Shown here: positions 13,270-25,612 of the stretch, in pieces
How positions within the stretch are numbered: the stretch's first letter is position 1
How the letters are laid out: every line of letters starts with the position of its first letter
NCBI GenBank assembly: GCA_018257865.1
Contig: JAEUBA010000103.1
Coordinates: 30,759 to 94,758, forward strand
Source of the DNA: Stereocaulon alpinum
Lineage: Eukaryota; Ascomycota; Lecanoromycetes; Lecanorales; Stereocaulaceae
Length of the DNA: 64,000 nucleotides
Direction of reading: 5' to 3'
Translations under genes and position numbers: made by a program
The notes under the pieces: generated by a model
Databases searched by the model: none
What the model was told of the DNA's origin: nothing
Seen by the model: the letters and a program-made list of their open reading frames with translations, nothing else

Positions 13270-14870
13270 AGGGGAAACCCGTGGCAGGTGGTCTGCGAAA
13301 GAAGCTACACTGTCCGGTATTGCGACTATATGCGTCTTCGTGCTCTTAAGGAGGTGCGATGCATTTATCTTGACTAGTAAGTTAATCTCTCTTCACAACT
13401 TCACTCTTCAAGCTATTATGAACCAAAGGAGCGTTATCCATCTCAGTAAGTGCGCCAACATTAGTCCATGTACTCGAACAGTCAGACTCATTCGTGCCTG
13501 CCAGCTGTTCGTCGTGGTTGATATTCATCATAGTAGGACGCCATTGCCGACAAGGCTGGGTTGTCAGAGTCTGGGCGTTCTCAGATTTCGATCGCGCGTA
13601 TAGCTTTGATGAACTGTCTAACCACCTTTACGGCCTCTTTGGCGCGATTGCAATATACGGAACATACCTAGGAACCGAAAATAAAATTGACTGAAGTCAA
13701 ATTTAGGTGTTGAAGGTTCTGAACAGTCCTCCTCGTCAGTACGTTTGCATCATATTTCGGCAAAAAAAGCTTTCTCGTTTGCCCTTGTCTAGGAATCAGG
13801 TGCCAATAATGTCTCTGTCTTCGGGTGGATAGAGTTCCCTTTTTCCCTAACATTTGGGCTTTGAATGAAAATGCAGTTCAGAGTACTCCATGACGAAGCC
13901 GTCTAAGTGAGCATTAGACAAGCTACACGAACACCTTTGTGTTAAGTTCCACAGGGGACAGACGGGCCACATTTCCATCGCTTTGAGGCGGAGAAGACGG
14001 CGAGAGCGAAGGCAGCGGGCGTAGGATCAGGCTCGCAGGGGTGCTCCCCCTGTGAACACCTGCCGCACTTGCGGCGGCGGCTGCCAGCACCCGGAGGCAC
14101 GCACGTGGCGGCCGGGATGCAAGCTGCCGCACGCACGCAGCGCTGGCAGGCGCGAACTGTAGACGTCTTAGCATGATTCCTCGCACTCTCCCTCTCTTGT
14201 TAGCCAAACTTCGCAGTCTTCCTCTTCAGGGTATCAAGCGATGCTTCCCAGACCTGCGCTGTTAATTCTCTGTTCTTTGAGGTTGCTGGCGCCAGTTCAT
14301 TGCGTCACAAGAAATCATATGGAAGAGTGTTCCGAATGGGTGAGCCAAGGCCTATGCTTTCGGGTCTGTCCAATCTAGAGGCGAAGTGATAAGAGCATTC
14401 GCATAGAGCATAAGTAGTAGAGAAGACGTCCAGTCGAACGTCCCGAAAAGGCTCTGGTTCCAGCCTCCGCCCAAAGCAAGCAATATCAGAAAACCCACTA
14501 GGGAGTTCCGTGAGTTTCACGATCCCAGAAAAGCCGCTATATGTGCAAGCTTCGTTGAGACTTAATGCCTTCGTCAACTCTGGCTGTCCATAGGTATTAT
14601 CCGAGATGTTGCGTCAGTAATCATCCTCCGGTGTCAACACATCGTACTACGATTATGATTTTCGCATACGAATATGTGCAATAATGGCCCATGTATCACT
14701 CATGTAGGTTTTTGAAGCTTTCGAAACTCCCGCTGCATGCTTTCCAGAGGACAGTGAATACTCACCATATCGCGAAGAGACACCAATTCTTGTACTCTCT
14801 GATAGTCGTCATATCGTAGAGTCTTTTGGCGAGTTAGGCATGCTGGGGACCAAACACTGAGTGAAACATC
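13270..14870. other. No recognisable gene; GC-rich patch inside
   Basis: No convincing coding frame. A GC-rich patch at about 13970-14160 contains many GCCGC/GCACG words and opens long frames on the minus strand. Those frames are low-complexity (Ala/Arg-rich) and look compositional rather than coding. Confidence 0.4.
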
Positions 14871-14879
14871 TTAAAAATG

Positions 14880-16055
14880 CCTCATGGTAATCGACTTCTC
14901 GCAACCGACAGCTTACTCGGCGGCGCACTGTTCTCACTGCAATACTTGTCAGTTACCGCCACTCCCACTACCACTTGCACAACGAGCCACAACTTGTTGT
15001 GGGATCGTTGCATGGCCCCGTTTTCTTTTTGTTCCTGTGTTTGTTGATTGTTGCTCTTAGTGCTGCAGCGTCTCCACATCTGGTGAGATGTTGGCTCACG
15101 CTCTAGTACCTTCCATGTTCACACTTAAGTCATTTTCAAGGAACCTCCTATACTGCCCGATTGCCATGAGCTTCGCAATTTTGAGGTTGTATGGCTTAAC
15201 TTCCAGTGACGCTTCGGGGAACGCTTCTGAAATCTTATTAAAGACCGCGTTGGCCTTTATAAGTAGCGCATTGTTAAGTTCCCTATTATCGGACAGGTTG
15301 ACCATATGCGTTTGGAACTCTATAACATCATCTTGCGACTGCTTAGCCCACAAACGACACACCGCCGATTACTTGACCATGCGCTCACTGTAGGCGCTAA
15401 GCAGGGTCTAAGTATTATACAAGGCTGTAGCAAGGAGCATAACCTTTCCCTATGCTTATTCTAGGTTATTGTAGGCTTTCTGTAGCTCAGGTGCGGCTAT
15501 AGTAGTTTCCCCGGAGTCTTCGTCTAAAGCGAAACGCTTCCCTCCACTAGCTGAGTTGATTAGCTTCTGCATAGGCTTAGTCTTATTAGTAGGTGTTTTA
15601 GGCTTAGCTTTCTTGCTTGGTGTCTCCGGCCCAGTATCAGTGACCTGCTACCTTTTCCTATTCTCCGTCTTCGGCTTAGCTGTCTTCGGACGTTTAGCTT
15701 CCGTCTTTGGTCCAGCTGTCTTAGGATGTTTGGGAAGGTCTTGATCGGTTTCTGTCTCTGGTCCAGCTGTCTTCGGCTGTTTGGAAAGCCCTTTAGGAAA
15801 GACCGGTACCTTGGATCTTTTCCCTGTATTGATCTTGCGTTGCTTTGGCTGATTATCACCAGGAGGGGGTACATAGCTGGTAGTGGTAGTCAGATTATCG
15901 GAAGAGAGATTGCCCGGCTCCTGCACAACGCACGTAGCTCCCTCGCGAATGTCGTATATGGCGTTCGTTACGGCGCTGTGGATAAAGGCACTCTGATCGA
16001 TATCGAAGTGACTAGTTCCTTCCTCGCTATGGAGTTGGTACTTACCAAATATCAC
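14880..16055 (-). pseudogene. Long single-frame gene remnant with in-frame stops (RIP-like)
   Basis: From 16055 down to about 14880 one minus-strand frame stays coding-like and is interrupted only by stops. The N-terminal part ends in a Lys/Pro-rich repeat region with units such as PKTAGPETE and PKTAGPKTEA. The frame then passes a TAG, reads TPSKKAKPKTPTNKTKPMQK, passes TAA, TAG, TAG and TAA, and continues with LWAKQSQDDVIEFQTHMVNL and PEASLEVKPYNLKIAKLMAI. It passes further stops before 14880. Most of the stops can come from Gln (CAA/CAG) or Arg (CGA) codons by C-to-T change, the RIP pattern, and the frame itself is not shifted. I do not recognise the family; a transposon-borne gene is possible because RIP targets repeats. 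The start is uncertain: the ATG at 16055 is simply the first one in the frame. Confidence 0.6.
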
Positions 16056-16440
16056 TGGGTAAACCCAGACTTAACGAACATCAGACCACACCTTCGGCGC
16101 GAGGCCTTTGTTGCTCCAGGCTACCCTCAATGGGTCTTTGCTCGGAAAGACAACTGGCCACCGCTGATTCGGACTGTAGTCACCAAGGTCGATGAGCTGT
16201 GCGGTTGAATTGTCAGCTGATGCACCAACCGCAGTGGAAGGTTGCTACAGCCGTTCATTCTCAAGGATGGGGCTGCTGTCAGCTCCTGGAGGAGGCGGAA
16301 CCTTGTTGATGAGACGCGGGCGTGCCAGTGGGAACCTGAGTATGGGTCTTGCGATGTTGCTCTGAACAGAGGGTCTTCGCATTCGGTTGTATACAGGTCA
16401 AGAAATTCGTTGACAGGCCCACGACTTCGAATATTAGCTC

Positions 16441-16860
16441 AGCATATGCTTCTAACACGCTCAGCATGCCCGGGTTCATTAAGGTAGGAGGCGTGCCTCC
16501 AACCGCGGGACAGGACAAACAAACGGATCGCACTGTTTCAGGTGAGCACGGTATATGCTTGACATATGCTAACCACATTGTTCCCGCGATTTGGGCTGCT
16601 TGTAAGACCTTTCTTCTAGAAGGGTTCGCAACTGCATATGTTCAGCATATATACAGCTCAAATTGAGTATGAAACTTACCGGCGCTAGGGTGCTGCTCGC
16701 GGAGGTGGCGGCGGAATTGAATCAACGTTAGTATCATCTTCGCATATGCTGAGCCTATGTTCTCCTTACTGCGGGTTGGGCGCCAAATACTAAACCACAC
16801 CGAGTTGCCCCATTCACCTCAACATCGCAGCTGCGTTATGTTAGCATATGCTCAAAGCAT
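16441..16860. repeat. Cluster of CATATG-type palindromic words
   Basis: Within about 420 bases the words AGCATATGCT (near 16441), ACATATGCTA (near 16561), GCATATGTTCAGCATATA (near 16636), GCATATGCTGAG (near 16741) and TAGCATATGCTC (near 16849) occur, with related GCATGC words between them. This looks like a dispersed short palindrome. A regulator-binding cluster or the relic of a satellite-like unit are both possible. No adjacent gene is recognisable. Confidence 0.45.
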
Positions 16861-16869
16861 GCGGAAATC

Positions 16870-18590
16870 ATGCACTGCATACACTGAAGTCTTCCGGCCT
16901 CTTTCTTGAATAACTCCAAGCGACGCGGTGCGTAAAAGATATAATTCCAGATTCAGTGCAGGTAGGGAATGCTGCTAGCTAACATTCCTCCAATATGCTG
17001 CAGGTGTAAAGGAGGAAAAAGCGTTGATTGTCGCGCGGTGAAGGGGAGCGTGCTTTCTTCATGCTTCAATCTCTGTCCGTTGAAGCTCACGAGTTCTTTC
17101 AGCAGATCGCAACGGAGCTCACTGGACAATCGTAAGGCGCCAGCAATGCGTAACATTTCGTGCATGTGACCGCGTTCGGCCTCTTTGGGCAAAGCACTGT
17201 CCATGGTGGAAGTGCAATGGTAGTAACGGGCGAAATGTTCCACGATTCTCGATGTGACTCAACTGACTTGCGTATGTGTGGCTAGGCACAACCGGGTGAG
17301 GTATCAGGCATCCAACCGAGGTGGATGAAGGCGGAATTGGATAGATTGGCTTGGTGAGGGACGTGGATGGCGCTGTAGAGCAGCTGGTGCTGGGAATCTG
17401 GTGCTCCGGTTCTTGCTACCGCTATGCAATCGATGATGCTTAGCTAGAGCTTGAAACTGTGTCCGTTGCTACCATATTGTAATGGTGTAGTTTGTACTAT
17501 GCCTCACCAAAACACAGTATGCTTGGGCCATTACAGGAATCTTTCGATCATGCGGTGTACTTTGTTGATGAAGTCATGTTGTCTTAGGTAATTCGTGTTC
17601 AAATATCAATGTAAAAGCGTTGATGAAGGAATCAGAAGGTGCGCTTGAATCACTAGCGCAAGGATCAAACAAACATGCAAGTACGCAAAAGACTTTTGTC
17701 CATGAATAGCGTTGATCGCTAGCTATCTAGGCAAGATCGGCCCACCATGTCAGGGCTTGGGTCACTGGAACAACGTCAATGACGAGCTTCCAAGTAATAT
17801 TGTGAATTGCCTTTCCATAGGAGTGTCTGGTAGTTTTCTATGCGTAGCGGTCTCAACGCTATCCCCAGCCAGTTCTTCGTGCTTCAAGGTGGTTGGCAGT
17901 TTTTCATAGACTTCTTGTAAGGAGAAACATTCGTTTACGGTTCAATTGATGACTAGGTCATTCACTCGAGCTGCATCTTGCTACGCAGAAACATGGTCAC
18001 TAACGTCGTAAAAGTTCTGCAATGGGTGCTGGAGTGACCTCCTGAAAGAGTCATGTTCTAATGTTTGAAAGATTCTTATTCTGATGCACAATAATGTAAG
18101 CGTCAATAGAGCAGTAGAGATGTAAAGTAAAGACTTAGGACCGTCTCAACCTCAGCCACCGCGTACGCAGATCTCCCCGTGAGTAGCAGCATTGGGTATC
18201 GTCAACTGGCATTGCGTGATGTTATGAGATCGGCGTACTACCAGAGCTGTCCAGGTAGGATATATCATACACATTCAGATAGGTACACCCACGCTCCTAT
18301 CTGCACTCAAGTTGATCAAGTATTGGTCTGTCACTATGTCCATCGGTACTGAGAATTTAATTTCAATTCCACAGTGCGTCGGAAATAATCCAGAAAGCCG
18401 GACAGACTGAATAACCAAGAAGCCAAGATCGTTGCACAGTATGTATTGGCAGTTCTAGATGTCCGTTCTTGTTCTTTCTGTTCTTGTTGAGCACTGCCGC
18501 TGGCTTCATAGGAATCGAAGAGTCTAAGTAGGTACCAATATGAAAGTAGGGTAAGGAGTAAAGTAAAGAGTTCGCACCCTCTAGTCTTCT
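16870..18590. other. No recognisable gene
   Basis: Only short frames, and no conserved motif on either strand. Nothing else could be identified. Confidence 0.45.
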
Positions 18591-18599
18591 TTGATCTAT

Positions 18600-18850
18600 A
18601 CTACTTTATTCGCAGCTATCACTTAGGCCTCAAGGTCTTTAATGAGTATGAAAACAGCAGTCTCCAGAAACTTATCGGGGATATCACTAGCGGTTTCGTC
18701 CTAGACTAAACTAATGAACTCTTATACCTTGGTAAGGAGCTTATTCTTACTTTTCGCCTTATCTGATATAAAGTTAATAGAGGTTACTTTAGCGCTCTCA
18801 ATAAAATTATAAAGATACCAGAGCCTTGCTGTACGGTAGATGCGTCCGTG
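18600..18850 (-). pseudogene. RIP-degraded coding fragment
   Basis: The minus strand reads in one frame TARLWYLYNFIESAKVTSIN, then FISDKAKSKNKLLTKV. It passes a TAA, then EFISLV, a TAG, then DETASDIPDKFLETAVFILI, then KDLEA, a TAA, and VIAANKVVQ. All three stops replace likely Gln codons, and there are no frameshifts. The local sequence is more AT-rich than its surroundings. I do not recognise the family; a fragment of a mobile-element protein is likely given the mutation type. Confidence 0.5.
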
Positions 18851-18859
18851 ATTATTTCA

Positions 18860-21800
18860 GACGAGGAAAACCCTTAGACAGGGGAAAATGAGCGATCTGA
18901 TGCCAATATCTTGGCGTATGCTTGACCCCATAGAATCGAAGACTTGTTGAGACCAGCTCAATTGTGTATTTGATCATGAAAAAGAGTGATGAACAACTCG
19001 AGATAATGCGGCATCAACATTCACTTGATGGAAGTAGATGCTGATTATATGAATGGCTGCCGTGAATCCAGCTGGTTATGGGTGGTCTTTGTCATATTAG
19101 CGAACATGGTCTGTATCATATTTGTGCTTCATGTATTTCGGGGGTAAGAGCAAAAGACCCACAGAAACACATCCAAAGTGCTATTGAGAAGACATCATAA
19201 CCTTGAGTAACAATCTGGAGTAAGCTTCTCAGCGATCCAATCCCTTTGGTCGCCAATGCAAGCGGCGCCTCCGCACAAAACGGAGCCACCGTGTGGACTT
19301 TCGAACCGCTTGAGTATTTGTTGTAAGTGGGAAATTCAACCGCTTTGTGGTAGATTTGGGGAGTAAGTAGCCGATTGAAGTGGTCTTGTGTGTGGTGAGT
19401 ACTTTTAAGGTTACCACTGTTATAGCTTTCCGTCATTAGATGAGAAAAAGATTAGAGCACGATCGTAGAATGTATACATTCTAGGTTGGAGCGTTGATGA
19501 TGCGAGAGAAAAGGATTGAGCTTGTGCGAATCATGTCTGCAAACATATTGCGGGAACTTTTGGCCACGCTATAGCTGTGGTTATTGAACTCATTGGAATA
19601 GTCAGGTCAAATTGTGAACATACTGATCTTTATCTCTCTATCTGTCGGAAGAAGACATGTGAAGGCCACCACACTTGGCAGATCTGCCACACACGCGTAT
19701 CACTACGGGGTTATTTCCCCATGGCTCGATCTTTTTCGGTATACACCTTATGCAAAGCTACCATGGACGCTCGTAGGTTTAGAGCCGATCCGAATAGTGC
19801 TGGGTGTATGCGTTGGATGAAAGGGTAATTGTCTATGGAACATATTCCATGAACAGGCAACGATGTGTTGGCCATGTACTGGTCGCCCTTCGCCAGTTAG
19901 AGGAGCTATGGGCGCTATGAATCAGAGTCGCCGCCGGCGGGCTTATCGAAGTAAATTCTTCTTTCAACCCCACATAGTCCAGTCCTCGCCCCAACCTCTC
20001 GAATTTGGGATCTAATTCAATAGCGTGCGATCAAATCCAACTCAGGCTCATTACCGCGCGGAGGTCCTCGATATTGCAGAAGACGACGACTTTTGCAGGA
20101 CCTTTTGCAGGACCTTTTGCAGCACCCTCCTCATCATTATCTATCCGCGAAAAAGATCGTGAAATCGTCTTTACTTGCCAGGGTAATCCTTGCGAGTCAT
20201 AGATCGAAGTATTCGCCTCAGGATCTCAACGTCTCTGGATTTTGTGATATATATCTAGGCCGTCACAGTGTCTGAGGCCATATTACTCCACATCTTCGCA
20301 TCACAGGTAGGCTATCATGTGAAGGATTTGGTTATGCGATGCAAGATTGTGGTCGGTACTTGCTGGCAAAGCCAAGTCACGTCGGGATCAAGATGTCTCG
20401 TGGGTTGAAGTTAGGATAGCTCCACACGAGGAGGCGGTCTGAATGCCGCAGGCACTGTGTCCCCTTACATGTTCGACCATGTGCTGCTCTAGGAGGTAGT
20501 CGACGTAGTGGCCTTAACCTCTATCTTCCACCTTGTGAGCAATGGTTCATATTACGATGACTCCTCAGGTGGACTTTTCGATCATTGTTCACTCCCCGGA
20601 TGTGTGCCGCCGCACGAGCGAATGCTGCCGTGTTGGGTGGAAGCCGTACCTTGTCGCTGCCTGCTTGGAAGATCGTCAAGATTTCCTTTTCCCGCCTTTC
20701 TTCTTCTGGTGTGTAATTATCTAGCGATGGCACGATTAGCCCATACCAACCTTGCACCCACAACATAGCCACTGCGAAATCTCGCAGCAGGGAATCCAAA
20801 TGATGGGGATGAGTCCTTGGTCCATGAACACACCACACTCTACAGCCGTAATGATTTCCTCGATGCTATTGCGCCTTGGAAGGACTTCCTACCTCAACAG
20901 CTCCTCGTCAACGTTGAAGGGCATGAAGCGATCTGACTAAAACAATGACCGCCGTTCGCTCAGTAGAAGATGTCGCAATCCACGTTCATGGTTGCATAAG
21001 CCGTGTTGCCCTCGTTGGGTTATGATTGACCACTGCGGCGGGGAGTACGGTACGGAGCATCGAGAACAGCCACTTGCTCACGGCAACTTCAGCAGACTTT
21101 GCAGCTGAAATGAAGCCCCTTTGATCTGGCCTCTCTCCAACTTCTTGAACTGGTTCTGGTGTATTACCGCTTCCGTTACTTGGCTATTCACTTTCTTGCA
21201 TTTTCGAAGGCCTAGATGCGAAGTCGAGCGAGATGTATGTATGTATGTATAGAACTGAGTCTGATCAGGAAAAGGCAGAATCTCCTTGAAGCAAGCAGGC
21301 GGAGGTGGCGGAAGTGTTCGAAGCGCAGCTGATGGTTGTTTAGGGAGCAGAGACCAGGTATTGCTGCCAATGGCGGGCTTTCCAAGGCTTTGAGGTCGTT
21401 GCCCGTGGGCAGGCAGCGAAGGGTGGCGCGTCTGCGAGTTGAGAGGTGGAGGCGGAGGCAGCCGGGGCAGCAGTCTCGACTGTGCAAATAACCAGACATT
21501 GGATTGAAGTCGGGATCATAATTCGAGTGTTGAGTCAAGGGAACGTGGAAGTCTTGTCCAAGACCAGTCGCGTCTGCCTGCGCTTGTCCACTCCAGAGCT
21601 GGGATGCTTCGCCTCAGTCGCCAACCTCTGCTCAATATCTTCAAATATCACCTTGACCCCTGGTGTTGTCCTTTCGCCGGCATGCTTCATAGAGCCATGG
21701 GATGCTCTTTCACGGACTAGGTCCTCTCTCTCCAAGGTGAGCCATCTTTGAATTTGGCAACTTCATCTTCCGACTACTTGACGAACGCGTACAATTTTAG

Positions 21801-22140
21801 GCATCGATTGGCGGGGACTGTAGACATGAACGCAGACAGACGTGATCTGATTCGAGTTTGGGTGTGATTGCCGACCACTACCGGCTTGGAAAAGGATCCA
21901 TAACGTCAAGCATGGACGAAGATGCCTAAAGGAGGCCATGGACGCTGTGACTAGAATGATTCTTGCTCTGTGGAAGTAGAAGCTCAGTGTCTCGTTGCAA
22001 GGCCGAGTCGAAGTCTCGAATTGCCGCTTAGCGTTCAACCTCTTCTTCAGCCGCCCAGTTATCTCGAGCACGAAGTACATCTCCAACAACGTGTGCCTCC
22101 TTCCGCCCATCTTCTAGCCTTGGCTGCCACCGTTCCGGCT
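18860..22140. other. No recognisable gene
   Basis: Short overlapping frames on both strands. Minus-strand frames at 20521-20838 (PSLDNYTPEEERREKEILTI) and 21535-21735 (TTPGVKVIFEDIEQRLATEA) look mildly protein-like but cannot be chained into a gene. A GTAT microsatellite lies at about 21235-21250. Confidence 0.4.
20091..20126. repeat. 12-bp tandem repeat, three copies
   Basis: TTTTGCAGGACC occurs three times in direct succession; the last copy has one change (GGACC to GCACC). Confidence 0.8.
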
Positions 22141-22142
22141 TC

Positions 22143-22685
22143 TTGTCCTATTCTGCGTATTCTGCCATGTGCTCGGTGATGACGAATGAACTGCTCTGGG
22201 CGACCACGATATCTTTTTCGAAATCCACTCTCCCAAATGAATACTTGCCGGAGGATCTGGCCAGACACTTAAGAGAAATCTATCGAGATCATGATTCAGT
22301 GTTCAGCTACATCGTCGAGATTTTGTGCCCCATCATTGCAGTCACCACTTCAGGCGTTGCACACATAGTTGGTCGTAAGGACAGGCCGTTGCAGGGACAA
22401 GAACTGCACGTTAGGCACGAGGAACGGACCCGAGTTGAGCGCTGGCTGAAAATCCGGTCCCACTGTAGTATGGCTGAGAGCAGGATAGAAGCCATAAGTA
22501 AGAGCATCCCAAAGCTCGGATATCCTGTAGAGATCATTGTCCTCTTCATGGCAGTGAATCGTATAATCTGTGCAGCTTGGGAGCGGACGGTTGAGCTGAG
22601 GAAGGCTGTTGCTTCGTCAATGGACATGTTCTTGGCTACGGCGAAGGAGCCATATACCAGTCCTCTCTCGCCCCGCAAAGCATAG
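22143..22685 (+). other. 180-codon open frame, status unclear
   Basis: This frame includes NEYLPEDLARHLREIYRDHD and RIEAISKSIPKLGYPVEIIV. The minus strand of the same stretch carries a 128-codon frame (22693-22307) with a hydrophobic segment, so either strand or neither could be coding. No domain is recognised. No splice partners were found on either side, and the flanking 22.7-23.7 kb shows nothing further. Confidence 0.2.
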
Positions 22686-22689
22686 AAAC

Positions 22690-23751
22690 CCATGAAGAAA
22701 GAGTCACATATCTCGCGCGGTGCTACTTTTGGGGCTCATGAATGGACCAGGACTGCGAGAATTGCCAGGGTTGCGAGTAGCTGGCTTTGGAGCTTCTGTC
22801 AAAGAGGTAGAGGAAAGGAAGATCTGGAAGGTAAGGGAAAGAGCGTGAGTCACAGACGCCAGCTAGCACGTTGTTGCATTTTGAACCACTTTCTTTGTCT
22901 CGTTTGGTTGATCATTCGCGCCAATGTTTAGCGCTTCTGTGATCTCCTTGCGCAGCCCCCCGGCCTTCTTCGTGCGTAGGAGTGAAAGATATTTATGTGT
23001 ATATTCGGGAGGCTAATTAAAGGGAAGAATAAATCAATCCCGGAGAGTCTTTTGTGGAAAATGCAGGATGATCGCCAGACGGGATCCTCAATAAGCGTAA
23101 TAGGTGATCAGAAAATCCCAAGTTTGGTATGTGTCGTGGGGATCAACAGATAGTGTGAAGAAGTACCTGGTAGCTTGAGGATCACCAACGCAAATACACC
23201 GGGGTCATATCCTAGCGCTAGAAACATCAAAGGTCTCACAGCCCGCCACAGCAATGATGCTCAAAGTTGCCATATTTCGGCTCTGGCATGAGGTGAGGTT
23301 GTCTACGACGCTCAAAGCTGGAAATCAGAAGCCCCAAACAGGGAAAGCGGCTCATCATTATACAGTGATGACCGCGTATAGAGTGTTTGTCGCGGCTGGG
23401 TCACTAGTCAATATCAAAGCGGGTACTTATCGATATTGTAGATGACGCGCTAAGAGTTAGGTATTGACTGAGGAGATATGATGACGGTAGAGCATGATGA
23501 TGTTGGAGGAGTATGATGATCATGGCAAAAATTGATGATTCTGTGATTGTATGATGATGACGGAGGTAGGAAGAGGAGGATGATTGAAGAAGTAGAAAGG
23601 TAGATGTAGAGGACAAAGAAGAAGTGGGTGGGAGGTGCTGCTTTGTAGTAAGTAGTCCCGAGCAGAGTTGGGGCAATGTGGTGAAGGGGGGTGGCGGGCT
23701 GGACTTCCGCTTCATTATCCAAATCCGAAATATGTAGTCATGTCACATATG
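22690..23751. other. No recognisable gene; ATGATG-rich simple sequence
   Basis: About 23460-23600 is rich in GATGATGG/AGGAGG words, which open Ser- and Leu-rich frames on the minus strand. This looks like simple sequence downstream of the next gene. No other feature was seen. Confidence 0.45.
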
Positions 23752-25612
23752 TCACATTACAGCATCCAAAACTCTCCGCTTCATAGCTCTCAATTCCTCT
23801 TCCTTCTCGATCAGCTTCCTTTTCAGCGTTAGTGCTCTCTTCTTCCAGTCCACGCCCTCTTCCTCGTCTGCATCTTCACCTCCATCTTCTTCGGACCCTT
23901 CATCGATCTGATTGAAGAAATCGGCGGATGATCTCCGCTCATGGCCGTGTGAAGACTGGCGGTTGTTACTTTCGCCGTTGATTAATACCCTGGGTGGCGT
24001 AGCTAGCCGAACGGGTCCGCCAGAGTGCTCAGGAACTTGGAGCTGTAGCTTGCTCGGTTTCTTTGGGACTGAGGCGTTGCTCATAGTCGGTGTCTGGACG
24101 AAGGTAATGTTCTGCTGTGCAGCTGGAGTGACATCACGGCTTGGGGTTGGGCTCAATTGTGATGGCGCCCCTGCGTTATTGGTCTGAGAATCCTTGGCGT
24201 TTGGATTTGCGGGAAACGTTGAGAATGGCCCGTCTTGTACTGAGCGATTACTTGGTGGCCTACCTCTCAGCTTACCGGATGCTGTACTAGTAGTAGATGG
24301 CCATGCGCTTGACACCGCTGGACCGTGTCTTCGTCGTGCTCGAGATGGCGATTTGCTGGCTGTTGAAGGGTGAGCGGACTTTGGTGCGTCAAAGGGAGGA
24401 CTCGTGGTGAAGGAATGCCCTGGAGTTATTGCGGATTGTGGATATGGAGATGAAGGCGTTTCGTTGTTCGTGAAGCGCCAACGCATTTGCTGGGGCATAC
24501 TTTGTGCACTCAACTGATTCGGCGTTGGTGTTTGCCCTGTGCTTGGCGTCTTTGGGGCAATGGCCACCTGTGCTGCGGCCCATGGGTCGTTCTGTGAAGG
24601 ATGTGCGCTCCAGGGCATTGCAGTTGATGGCGCGGCCGAGTATGGTTCTTCGAACATGCTTGTGAAATCGGCACTGGAGGACCGAGTCTGCTGTTTCTTG
24701 TTAGAGGCATTGGTCTCGGCTTCGGCCTCGATGTCCTCGGCTTTCCGTCGGCCTCGCTTGGGTCTCCATTCGGGCAGCAGGGCTCGTACTGCTAGATCTT
24801 CTTCGGGTGGAATGCCTTCACGCTCGACTAGAGAATCTAGAGACGTAGGTCGCTCCGTGAAGTAGGCGCTTGGCTTGTTTTGCAGGTAATTGAAGAAGGC
24901 ATCGACGTGAAATGCACGAAGCCACCGCTATGAATGAAAACATCAGTATACACAAACTTCGCAGCAGTAAACCTTGGGTGGGAGAAAATTAAGACTGATA
25001 GACAGAAGTATCTACCTTCAATCTGACAGCATATTGCTGCACCTTCTGCGTGCTCTGATTCTTCGTCGTATCTGGCGGCTCAACCCCAAGCTTAAGCACA
25101 AGCTCAGTCCAGGTCTTAATCTCTTTAGTCTCCAGCTTGGCAATTAGACCATAAAGAACAAACGGACTAAAAGTCTTCGTATCACTCTTCGGAGGAGCGC
25201 GGAAACCCTTCCTTAACTCGGTGGTGTCCACATCCCGAGGGACAGATGGATTGCAGTACAGGATGAATTGAACATAAGCATCATCAATAGAATTCTCATC
25301 TACATTCGTCGAGGGTAAGGCGCGCTCGGGTGAAGCATTATGATTGTGATTGTGATTGTGATTGTGGTTGTGGTTAGGTTGAAAGTTTTGATTGTGGCCG
25401 TTATTCTGGTTCTGGTGATTGGGTACAGGAATAGTGTTCTGCATTTGCATTTGCATCTGACCGTAGCCATTGGTCAGGTGCTGGTGCTGCACGGTGATCC
25501 GATGGTTTTCAAGGTTCGGATCAATCATGGAAGCTGTCGGAGCGAGAGTGACAGGCTCCGTTGCCCTCCGCACTAGGAGCGGGTTTTGGTGCTGGTAGAA
25601 TTGATGCATCAT
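23752..25612 (-). CDS. ARS-binding protein 2 (Abp2)-like DNA-binding protein
   Basis: Two exons, 25612-25016 and 24927-23752 (88-bp GT..AG intron), give 590 residues. Residues about 100-230 match what I recall of the fungal Abp2 family: DAYVQFILYCNPSVPRDVDT, then FSPFVLYGLIAKLETKEIKT. The intron sits right after QQYAVRLK, and RWLRAFHVDAFFNYLQNKPS follows directly. Family knowledge: fission yeast Abp2 binds ARS (replication-origin) DNA. Seen here: an Asn/His run near residues 85-98 encoded by a hexanucleotide repeat, basic patches RPKRGRRK (about 254-261) and LRGRPP (about 419-424, AT-hook-like), a Ser/Pro-rich disordered middle, an acidic stretch, and a C-terminal heptad-like helix LKRKLIEKEEELRAMKRRVL. 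A nuclear, chromatin-bound role is inferred. The start ATG at 25612 is the first in frame. No neighbour shows a functional link. Confidence 0.85.
25341..25376. repeat. Hexanucleotide microsatellite inside Abp2-like gene
   Basis: TGATTG/TGGTTG units repeat about six times and encode alternating Asn-His on the minus strand. The tract is likely to vary in length between isolates. Confidence 0.8.

Noticed and set aside
13942..14207. Ala/Arg-rich minus-strand frames
   Set aside because: They coincide with a GC-rich patch and look compositional.
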